Notes under the pieces: generated by a model | The model's input: only the letters and a program-made list of their open reading frames with translations | Databases searched by the model: none | Told to the model about the DNA's origin: nothing | Shown here: positions 1 through 14,401 of the stretch, piece after piece | How positions within the stretch are numbered: position 1 is the first letter of the stretch | How the letters are laid out: every line of letters begins with the position of its first letter | Source: Spirometra erinaceieuropaei | Taxonomy: Eukaryota; Platyhelminthes; Cestoda; Diphyllobothriidea; Diphyllobothriidae | Direction of reading: 5' to 3' | Assembly (NCBI GenBank): GCA_902702965.1 | Contig: CACRXP010000010.1 | Location: 1,014,406-1,078,405, forward strand | DNA length: 64,000 nucleotides | Position numbers and translations under genes: made by a program

Positions 1-212
1 CTACTACTACTGCTGCTACTGCTGCTGCTACTACTGCTACTACTACTGCCACTACTACTACTACTACTATTACAACGACTACTACTACCGCCACTACTAC
101 TACTTCTACTATTATCACTGCTACTGCTACCACTGCCTCTACTAGTATAACTACTATTACTAATGTCACTACTATTACTGCTAATACTGCCATTACTACT
201 GCCACTACTACT
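1..212. repeat. Imperfect trinucleotide microsatellite (CTA/CTG/ACT)
   Basis: The first 212 bases are an almost unbroken run of CTA, CTG, ACT and similar triplets with point changes, so this is an old, partly decayed trinucleotide repeat. It runs off the left edge of the window, so its full length is unknown. No coding role is implied. Confidence 0.95.
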
Positions 213-3200
213 ACTGGGCTGCGTTGCGCACACTCGTCTGTGTTCGAAGATATACGTATCTTATGGGGCAGCTGACCCGACATGTTTCCACAGCTAATGC
301 AATCAGCTCACCTCCGTTTCCTAATGGAGAATGCTTAATTTTACTCTCCAACTTTTGACAAGCTGTGGTGGAGGGTAAGCCATGCGCGATCACTTTCTTT
401 GCTTCCTCCTGGTTCAGTGATGCCCTCAGACATGCCATTAGACGTTAGCCTTTGTTAGTGTGACTAACAAAGATATGGGATACTGCAATGAACCTTTCGG
501 TCTATATGTCATAATCAGCCAACCATATCGGAAGTCACACAGGCATTAGACATGAAGCTCGGTTAGTTGGCCAACAAGTGATTGCTCCCCCATCTAAACC
601 ACCGACATATCTCATATCGGCCTGAGTCGAGAGTGTTCAATGTGGTATGGTAGTGGGACCTCGCCGATCCGGTTGGGAGAGTGGACATACTTGTCCTGTT
701 CCATTCCGTAACTGTCTAGGACCGTCGCATAGCAACGGCTCGGTCACTCTTCTTGACTACTCAGGTTTCGTGCGTTGCGACTGGCGGGTGTTAGTGCAGA
801 ACGAGATCACCTATATCCCGTGCGTAATCAAAATAGATCGACGGGGACGATTTCTCGTGTGGTGGAAGCCTTTTTCATTACCGATGGTTCGTCGGATATG
901 GTGACCAACACCGGGGGCAATTTTTGGTCTGTTTGTGTCAATTTCGTGTATTTTGTGTACCAATAAACGGACTGAGTGATTGGCTGTCCTTGGTTGTAAC
1001 TGCATTGTCTCAGTAAGCACATTTGTCAGGCCTCATAAACTGCGCGAGTGTGTAACTATTGCCGAGCACGCGTATGACACGCATAGGCGGAGGTTCTTAT
1101 GCCATCAAAAATGATCTCAAGGTCTAGGATGCATGCTGACGACTGTTTATTGAAGCAGACATACAGTGAAGTCTGAACCTGTCCGTCTGCGATTGTTCCA
1201 ATTTCAGAACAACTGAAAGCACACAAAAAGAGCTATTTCACGCCTACCTGTGGCAATGACTGAATTGGCTAAATCCATAGTAGTCGTTAATAGTATTGAC
1301 CTCATACCATTAAGACAATACTCATACCTGAACCGCACGATCCCACAGATAATCAGGGTCGACAAAGTTGCAACATAGATCTCTAAATCCAGTTAAGCCT
1401 TTGACGGACTGCAACGTTCAGTCTGTACTGGCCGTGGTATCCTCCTCGGCACAAAGGTTTGGATTCGTAGAGCTGTCGTGCCGATAGCGCTATTTTACTA
1501 TGCAGAGACTTGAGCAGTCTACCAGAGTCAGGTGATAGCACTAAATTACTTCCGGAGGGTATAAAAGATGAATTGTCAGGGACGTATTCCCAAACCAAAG
1601 CTCTGAAGTTGACTGGTACGCCGGAGTAGGTCTGTTTATGATGCGGCGGCCACGGCGTAAGGATAAATGACAAACGTATGCCTGAAAGGACTCCTCTTCA
1701 GGGTCGTTGCTGTCATCGCTCGTCACGAAGTTGGCAACAGTGATGCTGCAACGACACATTGAGGACTTCTGTCAGAGGCCTTCAAATTTACCAAGAGACA
1801 CTGAAAACTCCCGCACAGGACTGACAGGCCTATCGAGCGGCTATCAAGTCTAGAACGACGAAATTCTAAGCCAATCGAATAGAGGATACGAAGATAGATC
1901 GACAAACATGAAAGAATGGAAGGTCGCGGATCTGTGTCGTCAACTCCCGAACTCGCCAGTATATACCCATTATCAAAACTAGTCCTCGTTGCGGGTTTGC
2001 CTTGTTTGCTACCTTCGGACCCAGCTCGACTTAAGCCCTAGCAATCCGCTCACTGTACTACCAAACACCACAACCATCGCCAACGTCTTCACCTGACGTC
2101 CCTCTCAACTGCCCTCCCTGTACAGCATTTTCAACTCCCAGTTTGTCCCGATTGGACATCTTCATACACACTGTAAGTGCAACTCATCCGAGAACCAGGA
2201 GATATCCAATCACCACTATCAACAATGCCAACTTATCCTAGTTGCGACCATATATTCCAATCATGAATAGGTCTGGTCGGTGGTCTGCTTGTCGGCCACA
2301 GCATAACTGCAGAGCCAGCTTCCGAAATCCCAACCGGCATCTCTCAATCACGCCTTCCTTACTTGCGCTGTGTCAACACGTTCGGCCGCCGAATGGGTCT
2401 ATTAAGTCGTACTTGTAGACACGAGACCAACTGCTAATATACCACTCATCGCACAAGCTCACGCCGTTCTACCGCATGCTGCTATTGCGTCGATCTTCCC
2501 AGCCACATGCATTAAAACCACTAGTCACTCAAATCTCAGTTGTTTTGTGAAATTATCTCATGTTTGTAATGCCGGTTAACCTGCTGCAGTTGCTTGTGTG
2601 CGCACGTGGCACCCGACTAGCGGAAACTTCACGCCGGCTACCGCGCTCAATATCAGTACCAGACTCGGACAAACTTCTGGTGCATAGGAAAGGGATGAGA
2701 ATGTGAGACCAATCCAGTAAAACTCCCCTGTAGGGAAAATCGGCGAACTTCTCGGAGGGCTTGAACCTATCACAACACGATAAAAGAAGGGGTTCGGAAG
2801 GCTGCCAGCCAACAGATAACTCCGTCTTTCTTTAAAATGTGCGTCGAACTGCCCTTGACCCTTATTAGTGGGACGTATGCAGCACTCCGACTCCTGGGAC
2901 ATCCGAGCCTGTGCGCGGCACGCGCAGACGAATGGCTTTTCGTCACAACGCCCATTGTGCCCAATCACTTCGCCATTCGGCTTCACTCCAAGGAGCCACT
3001 AGTGCCTATGCGAGGGGAGAGAGTGAAGTCGATATGGTTCGGGTCCAGCTCTTAGTATCCCATTATAAACAACCAAATGTGTTCTGAAACTATTATTACG
3101 CGCCAACAGTTGTAGTTTAAGAGGCTTTCAAATGATGAGGTTATTAACTCGCCCTCTGGATTGAAAGTCAGGCTACGATGGCCCCTTTTTGTGGCCTATA

Positions 3201-6200
3201 CTGCACTCTCACCTAGATGGGAGCGGGACTTCCTTAATGAAGCCTGGTATCATATCATGTGTCATATGGGTAGACGGGCTGATATACCTTGTCAGCCACT
3301 GCACCTATGCTCAGTTACGGTAATCTTGACTTTGTCTTACCGCCGGAGCGTGGCAGGTTTGCTAAGACAGAGGGTGGCGAACACAACGCAAGTCTGAAAC
3401 CTCATAATAGTTTTGTCTAACTTGTTACTATTTATTTAACAGTAGCAAATATCTTCTTAATGGAAGCGCTTAGGGCGTTGATTACCATTTGAGTTTGGCC
3501 TTTGAGACGCCAAGAATCAAAGCTGCAGGAGTATGGCGAGGAATGTCAAGCCACAGCTGTCTCATTACGAGTGCATTTAAATGTCTTTGATGACTCAACT
3601 GGTCTCTTGATAGAGCAAGTGGGGCCCTGCATTAGGAGCTATCGGTGCTAATCGAGGGCTAATTAGGTTGCCTACTGAGCCAACGTGGCTGCTGCTTGCG
3701 TGTGAAAAGAAAAAGGGGTGACTGAACTTTAGCTGGTTTGATTTCCAGACAACGCGTAGTTAAAGAAGTAGGGGGCTGAGTAGTAGCAATCCCTGGGTGA
3801 CGCTGGCAGGCAATTTAAAGTTATTAAATAGCTGGATACAGTGCAGGTCCCCGATTAGTATGCGTATTGGGGGGAGGATCGAGTAGGCAGGATTTTGTTT
3901 CCTACAGTCAGATTGGGTGGTTTTGGCCGCTTGAGTTTGTCGGCAAATTTTTCTTTGAGCGATATCCAACGAACAATGCCGGGTGGGTTGTTAGGCATAC
4001 CCTTCTGCATCTGATTTTTTATCAGCCTTTCTGAACCATCGTAAGCAGAGTAATTATTCCCCTTCTCCAAGAATAAAAATTAGCTTTAGGATAAAGCAGC
4101 CCTGTTTGCATTCAGCGTTTCGGGATTTGAACGGACATCCGACAGAACTTAAATAGAAATATGTCAAGTTTCTCGGAAACGGAAAGTGCTTACAAAGCAA
4201 ATCGTCATCGGCACCCCAGCTAGCCGTCGGATATATAGGCAGCCTACAAAAAGCAGACTTATTAACTGCACTGGATAGAAGTTTGAACCAACATATGTCC
4301 ATTGTATTCCATCATCCGATTTGGACTGACTGAGTGCATCTCCACGTGTCCCTGAGAATTGTGCTTGCGGCAGCATAACTCAAGTTGCATTTGGTGCATG
4401 TCTGAGACTTCCTCCTCCCTCTTTGTCGGCGGACGTCAAAGAAGTGGGTTCTTTCCAATTTCTGCGTCCGGTGTGCACACGACTATCTGGTTTAGATGGT
4501 TTCACACCCTCACCATCAGCTGGTGTTCATATATATACGTGCGAGTCTCGGCCTGAGGTTTTAGGGCGAAACGGAAATTCGTTGTTCTGCGTTTTAGTTA
4601 GAGACCAGTGAAGTGATGTCCTCGCGGCTATGAAGACATTTGCTCGCAGCTCACGGGAGATGCGTATCTGCTTCAGTGGTAGAGAATCCGATCTTGACAA
4701 TGCTCAACCATCCGCGAATATCAGATTATCCCATCTGAAGATCGGGCATACAAATGATTCATGACGGCAAATAATCCAGAAGTAGCCATTCTAGTTTTTA
4801 TTGATTAGTCTACAGACTGCCTTTGATGCTGTGGTTTGTCTACACAAGATATTATTTGGAACGTTAGAGTGCTTAATTGGGAATATTATTACCGGTTCTT
4901 CGATCCTGATCACACAACATGCCAATCTTAACAAATATATGTGATCTTCTGTGGCTTTGTTCAAGTTGAGTTATGACAGTATGAGGTGAACTCCGAAATG
5001 CTCCCAAGGAACATACATTTACAAAAGGCGTTGAACCATGAGATGTACACTGCCACGTTTCCATATGAAGAATTCGCTTTGTAAATAGCGCTTTCTGACG
5101 GCCGAATTTCACAAAAGATAATTTATTCTTTAGAGTGATATAACGGAAGAGGTATTTTAGATCGAAAAAGCAGGAAACTGGTGTAGAATTTATTTCAAGT
5201 AAGTGGTTGTTAATCAAAAACTCTGTCTTGTAGAATCACAAGGACTTTCAGTAGAAAAAACAGCCGGCCACAGTGCGTCCACGCTGTTCCATATGAATCG
5301 GCAGCATAACATTAATTTTGTCTCTCGGAAGCACCGATAGTCATACTGGACGGTTTCCCGTCTTTTGGGATTGATAGCAAAATAGAAGAATTTCGATCGC
5401 CTGAAATTTAGTTTCTTGCCAGAGTTTAGTATTACTATTAAAAGGACTCCTCGGAACACGCGAGGATTTACACAATTTCGCGAAAATGGCCCTTAACCTC
5501 TTTTAGTCTCCAAATGTTTCCCTCCACAACTGTCCTCTACTTTCTCTTGTTTTTTCTCTCTCCCGTGTTCGCATGTTTCCATGTTTTTTGTATTTTCTTT
5601 TGGTTTTCAGTAAACATTGTAAATGACAAAAGGTTAATCTTACATCCAACTTGCATCGTTGGTAACAGCAATGCTGAATGGGATCACAACCTACAGTAGG
5701 GGAATCACAAAGTGCCATGCTTCCAAGATGAAGTTTTCATAGACTATCCAATTTGGCAACTTCGGAAAGGGACCGTTTATGGATACTGCGTCAGCATTCC
5801 ACTACAGTACATAAATGGTACAGCCCCTCAGAAACATGAGGCTCGTTCACTGTGGATAAGGGTTTGCAAATCAATGGATGATGGAGGTTGAGAATTTTAG
5901 TTGGAAGTGGCGGATGGAGGGACAGCGCGAGGGATAATAAAAAAGTAGCACGATTAATGTCCTATGCGGTAGCCGAGAGTATACGGGTTTGACTCTATCA
6001 TACGTAAAGCCGTGGTCATAGGCTTCAGCTGCAGAGCACGGGATCTGGGCGGGACTGGATTTAGTGTGGCCAGGATACGATTCCGCCGAACATTTACCGC
6101 AAATCTCATCATCATCACCCGAAACGTCTGTTCTGCGTCTTAGTGGCGACCCCTGTCGTCCAGATGGGCCACAAGAAAACCAGGGACTTTCTGCGTTTCG

Positions 6201-7820
6201 CTCTTTTGCATTCAAGTCGGATGTTCTTTGATTGATTCTCTTGCAAAGGCCATGGGTCTCCAGGCAGACGCAACCTGATCAACGGGAAAGGCAAAGGGAC
6301 AACATCATGCGAAATTTGTAGAGAAGATATTTTATCCTCTTCTACCGATTAAAAAAGGCTAATGGTTTGCGAACGTGAGAAAACGGAAATACTCGAAGCA
6401 GAAACTCAGAATAACTGTAGTTTTACGAGTCAACTAGACTAGCTCTCTGAATATCGGTGGAAATGATTTTTACTTTTGATTTCTGGAAAATGCAGATTTG
6501 TATGGAAGTTCTATGTTCTTCCCTTAAACGCCAGGAATACTCAGTTGCACGGTATAATGGTCGAGTAAATCCGTTGCGGGTATGAAATAGTTTCAGTATC
6601 GGAGCCATCTCATTCCGATAGTTAAGTGCCAAAGCAAATCGACTTAGTGGAACAAAAACATGAAAATCAGTCTGAAGTTATAGGCATGTTTTCCGACAAA
6701 AACGCTTGTTTCTAACTGAGCCTTCAGCTCTTCTCGTTAGCACCACGTCCAGGAACGAAAACAAATTATTTGTTTCAACTTTTAATGTAACTTCTGCAGA
6801 CGAATTCGTCTAATCCATCCTTTGAAACAAATCAATCAAGACCATGCTGTCATCTGCCTAGGGCAGCATTCCCGCAAAAGGTGGGAATAAAACTTCCGAA
6901 ATGAAACTAAGTCAGTCAGAAAGAAACTTTTCTAATTTTCTCACGAAAATGGACTTGAAATGTGTCACGTTGAAAACCCACTGGCTTTCCTGAATCTGCA
7001 TTTCTAACTGACATGAAATTGTAACTTTAGGGGGTCGCCGCCTTGGTTTCGACTGAATCCATTTTAAAAAAATTCAGAAAAATCGCCTTAATACCTAGGC
7101 TGAGCCTATAGTAGTTTACCTACTCAGCCTCGACTTCAACGTATAAGTTTACGGGCCTGATAAGAAAAACGAAGGTACGCCATGTCGTCTTCTAACGGCT
7201 GGACATCGTAAAAATCAATCTTAAAAAGGCTTTTGGAGTTACAATTTGTCATTTTGATAACTGGATAGGCAAAAAAATCAGTTAGACATTTGTCTGAGAG
7301 AGTTTGTGGATAAATTAATACACTCAGACATAAGACTGTCTTCTTTCTAAGTTATCGTTTTATCAGTCCCGTCAAATGAGATAAAAGAATAAACCCGTGA
7401 CGTAAAAGGCGGGTTCTGAGCGACTTTGGTCTCAGTTAGAAGGTTCGGAGTTGGGTGTTATGACAAAATTGTCATACGTAATGTCTGCCAGATGGAATGA
7501 CCAAGCATGCGCACTTTTAAGAGTTCGTAAAACCCAAAATATTCGTGCTTGCCGGTTCAAGTCGGTGAAACACGTCTCCAACGGTAATTCTGTACTATTA
7601 ACTTGTTTCTTGCCAACTTTAAAATACCTTTCGACATTTACCGATCATTTCGTCTGTCCATATGCTTAAAATGCGCTGCTGTTAAATTACATTAAGTTTC
7701 CTTTGACTGTAGAAGACTGGTCTGCTACGAAAGAGAATCTGCTCACCGATATTTTTCCTGAAATAGTTAAAAAGGGTTTGTCTTGGAGAGAACTGGTTTA
7801 TCAAATTCTGTTCAATTATC
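213..7820. other. Unassigned sequence, no recognisable gene
   Basis: Only short open frames (up to about 136 codons) occur on either strand. None shows a recognisable domain, a consistent splice structure or a family motif. The base composition is that of ordinary intergenic or old repeat-derived DNA. Frames at 2576-2986 (minus) and 5871-6215 (minus) are the longest but carry nothing I recognise. Parts may be worn transposon remnants that I cannot name. Confidence 0.6.
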
Positions 7821-7865
7821 AGTAGTAGTAGTAGTAGTATTAGTAGTAGAAGTAGTAGCAGTAGT
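7821..7865. repeat. (AGT)n microsatellite
   Basis: About 15 AGT/AGA/AGC triplets in tandem with a few substitutions, lying in sequence with no recognised gene. Confidence 0.95.
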
Positions 7866-10800
7866 TGATTATGACAAACTCCAAACTTGCGTTCTGCTAT
7901 GATAGTTGGCTTACTGTCTTAGTTTAACATATCAGCCTTTCGGGAACTCAAAAGTCAGAAATTCAGAATTTACCGTATCGTATACCAAGTGAAAAGGTAA
8001 ACGGACATGTCTCACACCTTCATCTATTAAGTTTCACGAGCATGTTTTAGGGGTTTAGCCGATTCGTTGGGTCTGGACACATAATACTTAGATATACCAT
8101 TCAGGAGGAGCTTTGGTCTAAATTCTTTGCTCTACCATGCAAGCTACCGTTAAGATAATTACACACGGGCTTCCCGGAGGCATTTTATTAACAGAAGATC
8201 TGGTTCTGTACCAGGCGTGCTTTTAAACCTTATAAGTCGGTGACATTCGATAGACTACTTGCGGCTGTGCACTGTTCGTTGCGTCTTTCCAGATTCCATC
8301 CCAGCATAATGATTCCGATGAAGATGAAGATCAGGATGATGGTGGAGATGTTTATTTGATCGTCTTTGGCGTTCTGATGATAGGGTGGATTGCCTTAATG
8401 GTCAGAATTTAGGTGCACGCAAAGATGTTTGACGGGTTTCATGCCTCCTCCAAATGCACTTCCGCCAAGGAACAGGTTGGAATATTGTGGCAAATAGTGT
8501 AGTGGCTTTGGTCAAAAGGTGTGCTGAAGTCTCCAACCAGATCCAACTAAAATTGACACTTGCAGTCACAGCGAGGGCGACGAGGGATACAGGTTTGGTT
8601 ACCGCCGTTGCTCTTGTCCAGGTGTAGTCAGCAAGTTCTGTTTGTTGCTGTTGCGCTCTTATAGTTGCAGTGGATAGGAAGGTCTACGACATGACCAACC
8701 CGAACCACAGAAAGTCGTTTGCAAAAACTCAGACTGACGTACGTTTGACTCTAACGGTCTTCCGTCCTTGCTTCTTCTCAGTGACTTCCTATATTCGGCT
8801 GGCCTCGGGATTTATGGCCCCATTTTTGGGGCAGATCCTCACCTGTGCCTATCCAGCCCTCCTCCGGCCGGTCTCGAAGTGTCCTTGGAGGTCGTTTCTG
8901 TATTTTTGGACGGCTGAAGGTTTTGGCAACATTGCCATAGAACAGCTACTTCAACAAGGACTCAAAATACCCGCGTCTATCAGATGCGTAAAAATAGGGC
9001 TGATTATGAATGCCATTATTGTCATCGTGAGCAGGGTCTGAAGAATATCTTGGATCTTTTGATAATGTTTTAACGCTTAGATTATCATATAAGTAGCGAT
9101 ACAGTAACGAACCGATGACGCTTGAAGCTTTTGACGTTTTCAATTATATACTGAAGGGTGTGTAGCCTCTCTAAGCCAATAAACGCAGCTGCTCTCTTCA
9201 TTACACCAAAAGAAACTCGGAATCAGCGCAGCCTGTGATTTATGATACCATTAGCGGATATTAAATAACTTTGGCCTAAGAAGTTTAGAAACCGTGAAGT
9301 TTTATCATTGGCGTTAATTTTTGAAGCTGCTTTAACATTTAGTCACAACAGACAGAAAAAATCCTCAAGTGAGAATAAGAGATAAATGAATTTACAGTTC
9401 AGCAAATGACATGTCAGCTCAGTCTCTCAGATCGGCTGGGGGGGGGGACTGCCTGAAAACTAGTTTTTTTTTACAAAGAATGAATTTATTCAAACGACCA
9501 TTTGAATCTGCGGTGATCTTTACGCTCTATTTGGTAACATTAATAATCTGCCTCAAATTTCTAGAAGACTTTCATTCTAAGGCAGTTCTTCATAACAATT
9601 TCCTTAATATAAATGTTAAAGGTAGCAAAATTATCTACCTTCTAAAATAAGACATCTCGTAGTTACTTGGATTTAATGGCGTGCTGCCTCACTCAAGTTC
9701 GCATCGGGCCGCAGTAAGCAGGAGGCCAGTCAAAACTAGAAAGTGCATTTGTTTAGGGTGAAGAAGACTGCGGTCTTGATTTAGTTGCTAGAACACTTTG
9801 CAGTCTGTTGTGCTAAACAATTTGCGCGCTTCAAATTCCAAACCTATCACTAGATGGTGCTCAGCACAAAACGGGGTGATGGGTGGACAACGAGCAGGAG
9901 ATCGGCGGAGCAAGAAGACGCAGGTAAAAGGAGGCAATGACTAACAGTGGTAGGTATTACGTGTAGAAAATTAACAAAAGTCGGCAAAGAAGACGTACTT
10001 TAGCTTTTATTTATGTGTACTATGTACTATAATAGAGGGGTCTCCAAACGATCAGAGTACGGCATGCCCTCGTTCCTGCGTGCGTCAGGCCTCAATCCCG
10101 AGCCCACGCAGACAGTCGCATAGTGACTACTAATATGTATAAGCTACTACTAGTAACTGTCTTTGATCAAATTAAAAAGTGCTGACGACGGTACGTATAC
10201 AGAATATTAGCTATAGGTTAATATAGGCTTAAACGTTATGCGCGATAAGCCAATTTCCTGCCTAAGCTAAATCTCTCTTAAAGACTGCGTTCGTGGAGAC
10301 TCTGACTGCACTCGCCGTAGGTTTATTCCAAGTCTTAGTGTCCCTTTTAGCAATCATTTCCTGTCTAGTTTTTATTCAAGTCACTGTCTGTATAAGTTAG
10401 CAGAACCTTTTGGGAGGTCACGAGCGTGAGCAGATGGGAAGAAGTCCGGATAAACACATCTAATCCTATGAGTGATCTTGTTCGTTTTCGTGAAATCATC
10501 TGGGGTGCGGCGTAAAACAACTGGCAGTTGGCGTAGCGAGCTGACCAGCCTCGTTCCTAGGCACTTTTACGAGGACTCCCATATGATGGATAAGGTGGGT
10601 AGGCGGGACGGTTGAACAGTATTCGAGATGAGGGAAGGCAAATTTTGTATTAATAATGCAAAGAACCATTTCGGTGAGAGATTATAAACGTGTTAGCAAA
10701 TATCCAAGGGTCCCCTGTTTGCCCATACAGTAGCGCTGATGAATTGGTCCGAAAGTACCAGGCACACGGGGTTCAATAACTCCTGGGTCCTCAACAGTCA

Positions 10801-11140
10801 CAGCGAGCAAGATTACTTAATCTCCAGAAACCGCATACAATCGATGTTTAAAGTCAAATTTAGGAGTGTGGTTTCTGCGTATCGACAGCAAGAGCTCATT
10901 GCTGAGTTGTCTCCCTAGGGTCTTAACTTCTTAGAGAAACGTCATGTGTCCTTTTTGAAACCCGCTGTAAGTCGTTTGTTTAAGCCGCATAAAATTGTCT
11001 GCAAGCAAAGTCCTCTATCAGATCTCCTTGTGGCGTTAGTGACCAATCTTATGAAATGTTAACTGAATTTCTAGAATGCTTTTTTCGATTAGGAAGAAAT
11101 GTTTGAGAGGGGTCGTAATATCCATCATCTTGCAGCAGAA
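7866..11140. other. Unassigned sequence
   Basis: No supported gene. A frame at 8670-9041 (+, 123 codons) has no recognisable domain. A run of ten G lies at 9438-9447. Sequence near 9640-9690 has faint resemblance to the foldback arms at 31.1 kb, too weak to annotate. Confidence 0.55.
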
Positions 11141-11149
11141 TCTCAAGAC

Positions 11150-11430
11150 ATTCCAGACACGTCGTGATGTTGGCTTTGGAGTGCAACACTTTTCGGCCGT
11201 CTGTAAAAATCGCACTCGGTAAAAAACGACTACTTACATAGTATGCATTATCTCCAGTGAGTTTCGACGCCCTTATAAAGTCAAACATAGTTTGTAAAGG
11301 ACGTACAAAATACTTTTCATCTTGCACTCATTTGGTAGCAAATCGCTTCTTCTCTGAACTTTGTACTCGAAGAAATAGTATCCTTCGATTTGCAAAATGT
11401 TTGCATTCATGAGTGATTTTAGGACCTCGT
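11150..11430. repeat. Dispersed repeat, copy 1 (related to 30.69-30.92 kb)
   Basis: This stretch aligns by eye, in the same orientation, with about 30690-30920. Shared blocks include 'actactta...gcat', 'gcccttataaagtcaa' against 'gcccttaaaaagtcaa', and a shared 'tactcgaagaa'-type block. At 30.7 kb the related sequence is the interior of a foldback structure, so both probably derive from one old mobile element. No protein was recognised. Confidence 0.65.
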
Positions 11431-14400
11431 ATGGCATCTCCTTAAAGGCAAAAAGAATGTTTTTACTTGGTAAGTGTATAGCATGCTGTCTGTAGACTGT
11501 ATGCGCAAATGCGACGGAGGATCGAGCTCCAAATTATTCGGGATTCAAAAAACCCTTTTTAGAACCAAATTTTACAATTTCTTGGAGTAGAAAATTTGAA
11601 GAAGATGTGGCTTGTCACCGAATGTGTACCTTGCCCAATGCTTACTTCTGTAAGTCACCTGCAGTGTGCAGGCTTGTGGCTGATGTTGGGTAACCTAGTC
11701 CTGCTTATTTTAACCCTCGAACATTTAGGGCAGTTCTGCACTAAACGTAAATCACCACTTTTACAGCTACAGAGGTAATTGTAACTTCAAGTGTACGCAC
11801 CTTTGTGCACTCTCCCCGGGCATTGGTATGACTCCCTCTGAGGCTTTTAAACAGGTGCATGCTCACAATGATAGTTTCTTAATGAACAAACAGAGGTTTG
11901 TGCGGTTATTGGATATGTTTTGCGTGAATTCCACCTCTTTTTATTCTTCTTTTTCTTTTTTCCTCCTTATATTTTTCACACTGTTCAGCCTTGATGAGGT
12001 CTCCGCTCTAAATTTGAAAATTTAATTCTTCTCCGGGAGGTCGACATTCAGTCGTCTCTAACGAGTGGGTTTCCAAACCTATCTTCATTCACTGATCCTC
12101 TTGAACAACAGATTAATCAGTGTGGGTTTGTCGGCCAAATGCTCATAGAAAAGCAAAGTAAGAGAGGTATTTTACTACTTACCCGGTACGCTGTTTTAGA
12201 ACTTTCTTTCGTATGTTCCCGCAAACATATTGCCATCCAGGAGGTTAATGGAACTTTTTCCATCAGAAACGCAATGAGAGCCGAAAGACTCAAACCTTCT
12301 ATCGTACTGTTTAACGGTACCTTAAGGCAAGAAAAACATTAAAATACTGCTGAAAATGAAACAGATTCTCCACCTTTCCATCGGAAAAGGTTTTAGCCGC
12401 TTACAATAAAACCACTCAGTTAAACACTATTTTAGCAACATTTATTTGCACGTCGTTGGGGACTACCCGCGTACTGTGAATTAGCTTCCCTAAAATGTTG
12501 GATAAAACTTGTATCCTATGACATTTTGGTAGAAAATGGTGATCTTACCTCTATCAATGCACACTAGGTTGGCTTTGAAGAGCGTAGTAATCTGAGTACT
12601 TCTCAAACACCCTCTGTCTTCCCTCAGCTCCATATTTTCTATGGCATACTGTACATACGTCCGCACATGGTGTTCATATAACCTTCTTCCAGAAATTGAG
12701 GCGCATCGTAAAACATCGTGACATACTGGAACACGCCTTTGATAAGTCGCAGGCTTTGTTCGATAATGTGACGAAAAACTAACATCACACTGGTCTTTTA
12801 ATCGGCCTTTTTGTATCGGAACAGGCGCGTGCCGATGCGTTTGACGTCCACGCCCTGACCATCTCTGTACTCTGGTCGCAGAGGTACTGATGTGTGATTA
12901 TTCGTCAGATGTAAAGGTGAAAAAGTATACCGTATCGGAGCTTGTCCACAAAGACAGTAAGGACTAGGATAACAGCTGTTTAGAGCTGATGCCTGTTTCC
13001 CCCTTCCATAAGGGGTGATTTGAGCCTTGTGAAATCCTAATTCAGCCGACAACTTGGTGATGCATTGAGAAGCGTAGTAGGATATCAGTAAAACACCAGT
13101 GTGGGAGTTAAAAAGGCAAATCCGTTTGCAGTGCGTTGTAAAGAATGTCCGCATCAGTCCTAACAGCGACTTCGAGGAGGAGACCTCCTTTGTGACATTC
13201 GCAGCTGAATGCTGATTTTCTCAGTAAAGCTGAACTTCTTAAGCGCTGTCTTTGGACATTAATTTATTCATATGCACCGGGATAATGTGATATGTCGTAT
13301 TCCGACGTAAGTTAACCGTAATAAGCGTCAATACTGAGCATGCTCCTCTTCATTCAAAATAATGCAATGTTTCCTAACCTTTTTGACAGCCTGCGAAGTC
13401 ATGAATTTCGGTGACAAATAACGACATTCCATTCGCCCGATTCCAGTAAAAACAGCCTTACGTTAATGCGCTCCTCTGAAATCACACAGATCGAACGGAA
13501 CGCTAAAACAGGCAATTCTGCTGTAGCCTTCTAGGCCCACGACAAATAGTTGGTCCCATAGAGAGAAAACAAATTCGCCAGCTCAAACTGGAGACGGGAA
13601 AGCCCCATGTGACATGTAGGTCGCTTAATAAACCAGCCGTGAAAGAAGAAAACTGTCTAGAAAAGGTGATGAAAGTGCAATCTGGGTAGTCTCTCGACCT
13701 AAGAGCCAGCCTCTGGTCTAATATAGTAGTCTCTGCTCGGCTTTGTGAACCATATGCTCTGTAATACGTTCTGCTCTCAACAGGGCACTTGAGCGACGCA
13801 ATTCGGTGGACGGAGACAGTGCACTGAAGAACGAAAAGGTCACTCTGAGGGGTGTCCCCACGGTGTCTAATCTGCTGCAAATCATTGCCTCATCACTGTT
13901 AAGGATTAATGGCAGACCGAAATAAAACACTTTTTCCCAAATGAATAAATAAGCCAGATATAAGGCTTACAGCATTCCCTTCTGCGTGCCACCAGCTTTT
14001 CATTCTTGTAGGATCCGTAGTGAATTGGCTTGGTAAAATTAATTTCTCTCGAGAAAATCGTAGTTCGGGAATTTTGTAACCCTGAAAATTGAAAACAAAG
14101 CACACTTTGACAGTCGACGCTGATGAATAAAAAAAAGATAGTTTCGTGATCTTTGTGCCAGTGACAACCAACTTACTGTATTCCTGCATCCACCCTGTGT
14201 ATATCTTCGTTAGTTACGTCCCCCGGCCCCCATTGAGAAAGCATGGTAAGATCGCCGTTCGTAGCCAGATATTGTGAGGCGATACTGTCGACGTACTTAC
14301 TTGTAATCAGCAAGTGTGTTTGCCTTATCGAGGAAACTTGTTATCAGTAGGTGTGTTCCTACTGAATTAGGCAGGTCGCCTGTTTCGGTCAGGTTATTGG
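11431..14400. other. Unassigned sequence
   Basis: Short frames only, for example 12798-13154 and 13503-13880 on the minus strand. The latter has a second overlapping frame at 13718-13930, the sort of mixture seen in frameshifted repeats. I cannot identify a family. Confidence 0.5.
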
Positions 14401-14401
14401 G

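Noticed and set aside
4665..4690. tRNA box A-like string 'gcttcagtggtagagaatcc', a possible tRNA or SINE head
   Set aside because: No box B at the right distance and no cloverleaf can be folded; likely chance.
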